This document shows positions 58,333 to 64,000 of a stretch of DNA of 64,000 bases, in pieces. A program made the translations under genes and the position numbers. A model generated the notes under the pieces. The model was not told the DNA's origin, searched no databases, and saw only the letters and a list, made by a program, of their open reading frames with translations. This stretch comes from Brachybacterium sp. YJGR34 (GTDB lineage: Bacteria; Actinomycetota; Actinomycetes; Actinomycetales; Dermabacteraceae), in NCBI RefSeq assembly GCF_003347015.1, contig NZ_PNFB01000014.1:32465-96464 (forward strand), in the 5' to 3' direction. How positions within the stretch are numbered: position 1 is the first letter of the stretch; each line of letters begins with the position of its first letter.

Positions 58333-59631
58333 ATGCCCGCCGTCGTGATCGTCGGAGCCCAGTGGGGCGACGAGGGGAAGGGCAAGGCCACCGACCTCCT
58401 CGGAGAGCGCGTCGACTACGTCGTCAAGCCCAACGGCGGCAACAACGCCGGGCACACCGTCGTCGTCGGGGGCGAGAAGTTCGAGCTCAAGCTGCTCCCG
58501 GCCGGCATTCTCTCCCCGCAGGTCACCCCTGTGATCGGCAACGGCGTGGTGGTCAACCTCGAGGCGCTGTTCGAGGAGATCGGCATGCTCGAGGAGCGCG
58601 GCGTGGACACCACCCGGCTGCGCATCAGCGCCAACGCGCACCTGGTCGCTCCCTATCACCAGACCCTCGACAAGGTCACCGAGCGCTTCCTCGGCAAGCG
58701 CGCGATCGGCACCACCGGGCGTGGCATCGGCCCCGCCTACATGGACAAGGTGGGACGCCTGGGCATCCGGGTCCAGGATCTCTACGACACCTCGATCCTG
58801 CGCCAGAAGGTCGAGGGCGCGCTGCGGCAGAAGAACGAGCTCCTGGTCAAGCTCTACAACCGCCGTTCCGTGGACGTCGAGGAGATCGTCGAGGGCCTGC
58901 TGTCCTATGCCGAGCGGCTGCGGCCGATGGTGGTGGACACCACGCTGCTGCTCAACGAGGCCCTGGATCGCGACGAAGTGGTCCTCATGGAGGGCGGCCA
59001 GGCCACCTACCTCGATGTCGACCACGGCACCTACCCGTTCGTGACCAGCTCCAACCCCACCGCCGGCGGTGCCTGCACCGGCACCGGCATCGGGCCCACC
59101 CGGATCGACCGCGTGATCGGGATCGTCAAGGCCTACACCACGCGCGTGGGGGCGGGCCCGTTCCCCACCGAGCTCGAGGACAAGTGGGGCGAGTACCTGC
59201 AGAGGGTCGGCGGCGAGGTGGGCGTGAACACCGGCCGCCCCCGCCGCTGCGGCTGGTACGACGCCCTGATGATCCGCCACGCCGTGCGCATCAACGGCGT
59301 CACCGACATCGTGCTGACCAAGCTCGACGTGCTCACCGGGATCGACGAGGTCCCGATCTGCACCGGCTACGACGTGGACGGGGTGATCCATCGCGAGATG
59401 CCGATGACCCAGACCGACGTCCACCACGCGACCCCGGTCTTCGAGACCCTGCCCGGCTGGACCGAGGACCTCTCCGAGGCGCGGACCTTCGAGGAGCTGC
59501 CGGAGAACGCCCGCCGGTACGTGCAGCGCCTCGAGGAGCTCGCCGGCTGCCGGATCAGCGCCATCGGCGTGGGGCCGGACCGGGCCGACACCATCGTGGT
59601 GCACGACCTGCTCCCCGCGACGACCGCCTGA
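58333..59631 (+). CDS. purA: Adenylosuccinate synthetase
   Basis: A 432-residue GTP-dependent enzyme joining IMP and aspartate on the way to AMP. The GTP P-loop [11 protein letters not shown] (about 8-18), [32 protein letters not shown] and the C-terminal [16 protein letters not shown] are all typical. Leads a cluster with a sterol-carrier-like gene and cutC, followed by purF-purM. CCAGGAG 6 nt before ATG. Confidence 0.97.
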   Translation: MPAVVIVGAQWGDEGKGKATDLLGERVDYVVKPNGGNNAGHTVVVGGEKFELKLLPAGILSPQVTPVIGNGVVVNLEALFEEIGMLEERGVDTTRLRISANAHLVAPYHQTLDKVTERFLGKRAIGTTGRGIGPAYMDKVGRLGIRVQDLYDTSILRQKVEGALRQKNELLVKLYNRRSVDVEEIVEGLLSYAERLRPMVVDTTLLLNEALDRDEVVLMEGGQATYLDVDHGTYPFVTSSNPTAGGACTGTGIGPTRIDRVIGIVKAYTTRVGAGPFPTELEDKWGEYLQRVGGEVGVNTGRPRRCGWYDALMIRHAVRINGVTDIVLTKLDVLTGIDEVPICTGYDVDGVIHREMPMTQTDVHHATPVFETLPGWTEDLSEARTFEELPENARRYVQRLEELAGCRISAIGVGPDRADTIVVHDLLPATTA

Positions 59632-59633
59632 CC

Positions 59634-60047
59634 GTGGTCTCCCGCCGTATCGATCCCGAGGCCGGTCGTACCGCCCTGGCCTCCTGGGCCGTCGCCCCGG
59701 AGGCCGCCGGCCGCGCGGTGCTCGCCCCTGCCGTCCGGCACACGCTGGAGATGTTCGCCGAGGAGTACCCCGGCGGCGCGGTCGAGCTGCGGGTGCCGCC
59801 GTTCGCGGCGGTGCAGGCGATCGCCGGCACCCGGCACACCCGCGGCACCCCGCCGGCCGTGGTCGAGACCGACGCCGCCTCCTGGCTCGCCCTGGTGACC
59901 GGGGACCTCACCTGGGAGCAGGCCGTGGCGGACGGGCGGGTCCGCGCCAGCGGCGAGCGCAGCGACCTGGACGAGCTGCTGCCCCTGCCCGGTCCGCGCC
60001 GCACCGTCCGCACCGCCCGCGAGAGCATCCCGGAGGAGCGCCGATGA
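59634..60047 (+). CDS. Sterol-carrier-like domain protein
   Basis: A 137-residue protein with the actinobacterial sterol-carrier family pattern: RRIDPEAGRTALASW, VELRVPPFAAVQAIAGTRHTRGTPPAVVETD and SWLALVTGDLTWEQAVADGRVRASGERSDL. The ligand is unknown, and it is a small single domain. It starts 2 bp after purA and overlaps cutC by ATGA, so it is in the purA operon. Confidence 0.8.
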   Translation: MVSRRIDPEAGRTALASWAVAPEAAGRAVLAPAVRHTLEMFAEEYPGGAVELRVPPFAAVQAIAGTRHTRGTPPAVVETDAASWLALVTGDLTWEQAVADGRVRASGERSDLDELLPLPGPRRTVRTARESIPEERR

Positions 60048-60841
60048 GCATCGCCGTGGAGATCGCCGTCGAGGACCTCGCCGGGCTCGAGGTCGCCGCG
60101 CTGGCGGGCGCGCACCGCGTCGAGCTGTGCACCGACCTCGCTGTGGGCGGTCTCACGCCCCCTCCCCAGCTGGTCGAGGAGGCCGCTGACCGTGCCCGCG
60201 CCCTGGTCGCCGCCCGCGATGCGAGGCCGCACTTCGACGTGCACGTGCTGCTCCGCTCCCGCGCCGGCACCGGGGAGTTCCTGGACCGCCCCGAGGAGTT
60301 CGCCTACAGCGAGGACGAGGTGCAGCTCATGGCCCGCCAGGCGGAGCAGTCCGTCGCCGCGGGCGCCGCGGGCGTCGTGCTGGGCGCGCTCACCCCGGCC
60401 GGGGAGCTGGACCTCCCCGCGATCGAGACCATCCGCGACGGCGCCCTCGGCGCCGCCAGCGCGGCGATGCGGGGGGTGACCCTCACCGTCCACCGCGCCG
60501 TTGACGCCCTGCCGGGCCGCGCCGAGCGCGCCGAGGCCGTGCGCACGCTGCTGGGCCTCGGTGTCCACCGCGTGCTGAGCTCGGGCGGCGCCGCCCGCGC
60601 CCTCGACGGGGCCGACGACCTCGGCGCGATGGTCGACGCCGCCGAAGGGCTCCTGGACATCTGCGCCGGAGGCGGGGTCCGCCCCGCCGATCTGCCCGAC
60701 CTGGTCCGTCGCAGCGGCGTGCGCGACGTGCACCTGTCCGCCCGTCGTCGCCCGGGGGGTCCCCTCGAGACCGGCGCCCCCGACACCGGCACCGACCCGG
60801 CGATCGTCGCCGCCGCGGTCGAGGCCGCAGGAGATCTGTGA
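60044..60841 (+). CDS. cutC: CutC family protein
   Basis: A 265-residue TIM-barrel protein of the CutC family, named for copper homeostasis, though the direct biochemical role is uncertain. Family line AHRVELCTDLAVGGLTPPPQLVEEA, HFDVHVLLRSRAG, LTVHRAVDALPG, VHRVLSSGGAARALDG and ICAGGGVRPADLPDLV are seen. ATG overlaps the upstream stop and its TGA overlaps the next GTG. Confidence 0.93.
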   Translation: MSIAVEIAVEDLAGLEVAALAGAHRVELCTDLAVGGLTPPPQLVEEAADRARALVAARDARPHFDVHVLLRSRAGTGEFLDRPEEFAYSEDEVQLMARQAEQSVAAGAAGVVLGALTPAGELDLPAIETIRDGALGAASAAMRGVTLTVHRAVDALPGRAERAEAVRTLLGLGVHRVLSSGGAARALDGADDLGAMVDAAEGLLDICAGGGVRPADLPDLVRRSGVRDVHLSARRRPGGPLETGAPDTGTDPAIVAAAVEAAGDL

Positions 60842-61236
60842 GCACTGTGAACACCCCCGAGAGCACCGAGCGCCCCGAGGGCGTCGCGCCGGACGAGAGC
60901 GTCGCGCCGGAGGAGGGCGCGGCGTCGACCGACGGCGCCGACGCCTCCGACAGCGGCCCGTCCGACGCCGCCGAGGACGGCGCCCCCCGCAGCACCGACA
61001 CGAGCATCTACGTGCGCCGCAGCCGGGTCCCCGCCCTGGGGTTCTGGGTGGCGCTCGCGATCGCGGTGCCCTCGCTGGTCGCCCTGGTGATCTCTCCCTT
61101 CCTCGACTTCACCGACGCCGGTGGGGCGCTGGGCTTCGTGCTGCTGGTGGCGGCCTTCGTCGGCATCCCGCTCGCCGCGATCGCGGCGGCGGTCGACTCC
61201 GCCCTCCAGCGCCGCGCGAGCCGCCGACGTCGCTGA
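60838..61236 (+). CDS. Hypothetical small membrane protein
   Basis: A 132-residue protein. The N-terminal about 55 residues are acidic, Ser/Ala/Pro-rich and probably disordered. Two hydrophobic helices follow at about 66-85 and 94-117, ending in a basic SRRRR tail. I recognise no family. GTG overlaps the cutC stop by GTGA. Confidence 0.65.
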   Translation: MSTVNTPESTERPEGVAPDESVAPEEGAASTDGADASDSGPSDAAEDGAPRSTDTSIYVRRSRVPALGFWVALAIAVPSLVALVISPFLDFTDAGGALGFVLLVAAFVGIPLAAIAAAVDSALQRRASRRRR

Positions 61237-61276
61237 TCCCACAGCCCCGGCCCTCGGTGGGGGTCGTGGCCTGTGT

Positions 61277-61282
61277 CATCAT
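61277..61282 (+). promoter_or_regulatory. Weak leaderless -10 candidate for purF
   Basis: CATCAT, then 6 bp, then GTG 61289, at the leaderless spacing. Confidence 0.35.
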
Positions 61283-61288
61283 GGACCG

Positions 61289-62779
61289 GTGGCACGCGGC
61301 GACGGACATCTCTCCCATGACCTGCTCCCCGGGGAGAAGGGCCCGCAGGACTCCTGCGGGGTCTTCGGCGTCTTCGCCCCCGGCGAGGACGTCTCCAAGC
61401 TGACCTACTACGGTCTCTACGCCCTGCAGCATCGCGGGCAGGAGTCGGCGGGCATCGCCACCTCCGACGGCGAGCAGATCCTCGTCTACAAGGACATGGG
61501 CCTGGTCTCGCAGGTGTTCGACGAGGCGTCCCTCGAGGCCCTCCAGGGCCACATCGCGATCGGGCACACCCGCTATTCGACCACCGGCGGCTCCGTCTGG
61601 TCGAACGCGCAGCCCACCCTCGGCCCCCGGCCCGACGGCACGGTCGCCCTCGCCCACAACGGCAACCTCGTCAACACCGCCGAGCTGCTCGAGCTGCTCG
61701 AGGAGCGCCGGGGCACTCCCCGCTCCGGGGAGCTCGCCCGCGGCAACACCACCGACACCGCGCTGGTGACCGCGCTGCTGAACACCGAGGGGAGCCTCGA
61801 GGACGCCCTGCGCGAGGTGCTCCCGCACCTGCGCGGCGCCTACTGCTTCACCCTCATGAGCGAGACCACGCTGTACGCGGCGCGCGACCCGCAGGGGATC
61901 CGCCCGCTGGTGCTGGGTCGCCTCGAGCGCGGCTGGGTCGTGGCCTCCGAGACCGCCGCGCTGGACATCTGCGGCGCGAGCTTCGTGCGCGAGGTCGCCC
62001 CGGGCGAGATGATCGTCATCGACGAGCAGGGGCTGCGCTGCGAGCAGGTGATGGAGCCGGAGCCCAAGGGCTGCGTCTTCGAGTACGTGTACCTCGCCCG
62101 CCCGGACACCCGCATCGCCGGACGCAGCGTCAACGAGTCGCGCGCCGAGATGGGTCGCCAGCTCGCCCGGGAGCATCCCGTCGACGCGGACCTGGTGATC
62201 CCGACGCCGGAGTCCGGGACCCCCGCAGCGATCGGCTATGCCCAGGAGTCCGGGATCCCCTACGGCCAGGGGATGGTGAAGAACGCCTATGTGGGCCGCA
62301 CCTTCATCCAGCCCAGCCAGACCATCCGGCAGCTCGGCATCCGCCTCAAGCTCAACCCCCTGCGCGAGGTGATCGCGGGCAAGCGCCTCGTGGTCATCGA
62401 CGACTCCGTGGTGCGCGGCAACACCCAGCGCGCGGTGGTGCGCATGCTGCGCGAGGCCGGCGCCGCGGAGGTCCATGTCCGCATCTCCTCGCCGCCGGTG
62501 CGCTGGCCCTGCTTCTACGGCATCGACTTCGCCTCCCGGGCGGAGCTGATCGCCAACGGTCTGGGGATCGAGGAGATCGCCCGCTCGCTGGGCGCCGACT
62601 CGCTGGGCTACATCTCCGAGGAGGGCATGATCGCCTCCACCACCCAGCCCCGGGAGGCGCTGTGCACCGCGTGCTTCTCCGGGCAGTACCCGGTCTCGCT
62701 GCCGGACCCTGTCGCCCGTGCCCAGGGCATCATCCCCTCGCATGACCGCGAGGCCGTCGCCGTCGGGAAGGACGCATGA
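61289..62779 (+). CDS. purF: Amidophosphoribosyltransferase
   Basis: A 496-residue enzyme making phosphoribosylamine, the first committed step of purine synthesis. A 22-residue propeptide precedes the nucleophile Cys23 (SCGVFGVF), exposed by self-cleavage. PRPP motif LVVIDDSVVRGNT is intact. Four cysteines at 262, 408, 459 and 462 (KGCVFEY, RWPCFYG, CTACFSG) match the Fe-S ligands of the Bacillus-type enzyme, so it is probably oxygen-sensitive. Overlaps purM by ATGA. Start GTG set by spacing. Confidence 0.97.
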   Translation: MARGDGHLSHDLLPGEKGPQDSCGVFGVFAPGEDVSKLTYYGLYALQHRGQESAGIATSDGEQILVYKDMGLVSQVFDEASLEALQGHIAIGHTRYSTTGGSVWSNAQPTLGPRPDGTVALAHNGNLVNTAELLELLEERRGTPRSGELARGNTTDTALVTALLNTEGSLEDALREVLPHLRGAYCFTLMSETTLYAARDPQGIRPLVLGRLERGWVVASETAALDICGASFVREVAPGEMIVIDEQGLRCEQVMEPEPKGCVFEYVYLARPDTRIAGRSVNESRAEMGRQLAREHPVDADLVIPTPESGTPAAIGYAQESGIPYGQGMVKNAYVGRTFIQPSQTIRQLGIRLKLNPLREVIAGKRLVVIDDSVVRGNTQRAVVRMLREAGAAEVHVRISSPPVRWPCFYGIDFASRAELIANGLGIEEIARSLGADSLGYISEEGMIASTTQPREALCTACFSGQYPVSLPDPVARAQGIIPSHDREAVAVGKDA

Positions 62780-63930
62780 ACACCCACCGATCCTCCACGG
62801 ACAGCCCCGTGCTCACCTACGCGGACTCCGGCGTCGACACCGCCGCCGGCGATCGCGCCGTCGAGCTCATGAAGGAGGCGGTGGCGGCGACCCATGGACC
62901 GCAGGTGCTCGGCGGGATCGGGGCCTTCGCGGGCCTCGTCGACGTCAGCGCGCTCAAGGACTATCGTCGGCCGCTGCTGGCCTCCTCGACGGACGGGGTC
63001 GGGACCAAGATCGCGATCGCCCGTGAGATGGACGTCCACGACACCATCGGTCGCGACCTGGTGGGCATGGTCGTCGACGACATCATCGTGGTCGGCGCCG
63101 CGCCGCTGGCGATGACGGACTACATCGCCTGCGGCCAGGTGGTGCCCGAGCGCATCGCCGATATCGTGCGCGGCATCGCCGAGGGCTGCTCCCTGGCCGG
63201 CTGTGCGCTCGTGGGCGGGGAGACCGCCGAGCACCCGGGGCTGATGGCCCCCGAGGACTACGACGTCGCCGGCGCGGCGGTCGGCGTGGTCGAGGCCGAC
63301 GCCCTGCTGGGCCCCGAGCGGGTGCGCCAGGGCGACGTGGTGATCGGGATGGACGCCTCGGGTCTGCACTCCAACGGCTTCTCTCTGGTGCGCGCCGTGC
63401 GCGCCTCCCAGGGGCTGGCGCTGGACACGCATGTCGCCGACTTCGGCCGCACCCTCGGTGAGGAGCTGCTCGAGCCCACCCGCATCTACACCGCGGACCT
63501 GCTCGCCGTGCTCGAGGATCCGCGCACCGTGGGATCGGTGCACGCCCTGAGCCACGTCACCGGCGGCGGCCTGGCGGCGAACCTCGCCCGCGTGATGCCG
63601 CGCGGCCTCGCCGCCCGGGTGGACCGTGCGAGCTGGGAGCCCGGTGCGGTGTTCGGGCGGATCGCCCGCTGGGGCGGGGTGCCGCAGCTCGATCTGGAGG
63701 GCACGCTGAACATGGGCATCGGCATGGTCGCGCTGGTCGCGGCCGAGCAGGCCGAGGCGACCCTCGCGCTGCTGGCCGAGCGCGGCCTGGGCTCGCGGAT
63801 CATCGGCGAGGTCGTCGCCGAGGACTCCCTGCCGGAGCCCGGCGCCCCGCTGGAGCAGGTCGTCGCCGGCGCCAAGGGCGTCGAGGGCGGCTCGGTCCTG
63901 CTGGCCGGTCAGCACCCCGGCTGGTCCTGA
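62776..63930 (+). CDS. purM: Phosphoribosylformylglycinamidine cyclo-ligase
   Basis: A 384-residue AIR synthetase that closes the imidazole ring. Motifs LTYADSGVDTAAGDRAVELMK, STDGVGTKIAIA, DLVGMVVDDIIVVGAAPLAMTDYIACG, GCALVGGETAEHPG and the second-domain HVTGGGLAANLARVMP, LNMGIGMV are all present. Length slightly above the usual 345. It follows purF in the same operon and ends 29 bp before a strong terminator. Confidence 0.97.
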   Translation: MNTHRSSTDSPVLTYADSGVDTAAGDRAVELMKEAVAATHGPQVLGGIGAFAGLVDVSALKDYRRPLLASSTDGVGTKIAIAREMDVHDTIGRDLVGMVVDDIIVVGAAPLAMTDYIACGQVVPERIADIVRGIAEGCSLAGCALVGGETAEHPGLMAPEDYDVAGAAVGVVEADALLGPERVRQGDVVIGMDASGLHSNGFSLVRAVRASQGLALDTHVADFGRTLGEELLEPTRIYTADLLAVLEDPRTVGSVHALSHVTGGGLAANLARVMPRGLAARVDRASWEPGAVFGRIARWGGVPQLDLEGTLNMGIGMVALVAAEQAEATLALLAERGLGSRIIGEVVAEDSLPEPGAPLEQVVAGAKGVEGGSVLLAGQHPGWS

Positions 63931-63959
63931 GCGCCGCCGCGGCGCGGCACCGGGCCCGG

Positions 63960-64000
63960 ACAGCAGGAGGGCCGACCCATCGGGTCGGCCCTCCTGCTGT
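63960..64000 (+). terminator. Strong terminator after purF-purM
   Basis: A perfect 19-bp stem ACAGCAGGAGGGCCGACCC / GGGTCGGCCCTCCTGCTGT with a 3-nt ATC loop, 30 bp after the purM stop, running to the window edge. A downstream T-tract cannot be seen. Confidence 0.85.

Overview
The window reads as one contiguous stretch of a very GC-rich actinobacterial chromosome. Nearly every codon ends in G or C, GTG starts are common, and genes are packed with ATGA/GTGA stop-start overlaps. The groES-groEL operon carries a CIRCE operator, and GuaB3, a MoeZ-type MoeB and DUF3151/DUF3817 proteins point to Actinobacteria. A Micrococcales member near Brachybacterium/Dermabacteraceae is my best guess, but the genus is an inference. 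I see no insertion sequence, prophage, CRISPR array, tRNA or rRNA, and no intergenic gap above 300 bp.

Layout. 1-5255: tail of an SRPBCC-like gene, a prolyl-oligopeptidase-family peptidase, an alpha/beta hydrolase without its nucleophile, and a DUF2079 membrane protein. 5318-7337: a small membrane protein, an ArsD-like protein without cysteines, and msrA. 7411-10264: a MoxR ATPase-DUF58-membrane protein operon. 10525-17131: a peptide-type ABC transporter whose fused double ATPase faces its substrate-binding protein and two permeases across a strong hairpin. 17132-20659: a DUF4129 pair, a methyltransferase and a quinone-oxidoreductase-like enzyme. 20765-27631: a molybdenum-cofactor island (moeA-like, moeZ, moaD, moaA, moeA, moaC and a moaB-moaE fusion). 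27701-30638: a metallophosphoesterase, then groES-groEL. 30884-35050: two PH-like membrane proteins flanking an RluA-type pseudouridine synthase, then a PiT phosphate transporter. 35281-41039: guaB, a VOC protein, an exonuclease, two membrane proteins and guaB3. 41106-47151: two tandem related membrane proteins, ackA-pta, a SURF1 protein and a DUF3817 protein. 47239-52803: guaA, a GNAT protein, and a DHA2 drug exporter divergent from a TetR regulator. 52825-58189: an acyltransferase-like protein, a DUF6653-like protein, gpmA, dtd, a kinase-like phosphotransferase and a DUF3151 protein. 58333-63930: purA, a sterol-carrier-like gene, cutC, a small membrane protein, purF and purM, closed by a perfect terminator hairpin.

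Functional themes. Purine synthesis is strongly represented (purF, purM, purA, guaB, guaB3, guaA). The Moco island encodes every step from GTP to molybdenum insertion except the large MPT-synthase partner being a separate gene, because MoaE is fused to MoaB. No molybdate transporter or molybdoenzyme lies in the window. Acetate overflow (pta-ackA), chaperonins and phosphate uptake fill the remainder.

The most general signal is regulatory. About 19 first-of-operon genes have a TANNNT -10 hexamer ending exactly 6-7 nt before the start codon, which predicts leaderless mRNAs and fixes many otherwise ambiguous starts. A second signal is a short conserved element just after the stop codons of three unrelated genes. 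I see no clearly new multi-gene defence or metabolic system. The candidates in the findings are modest and each is testable.
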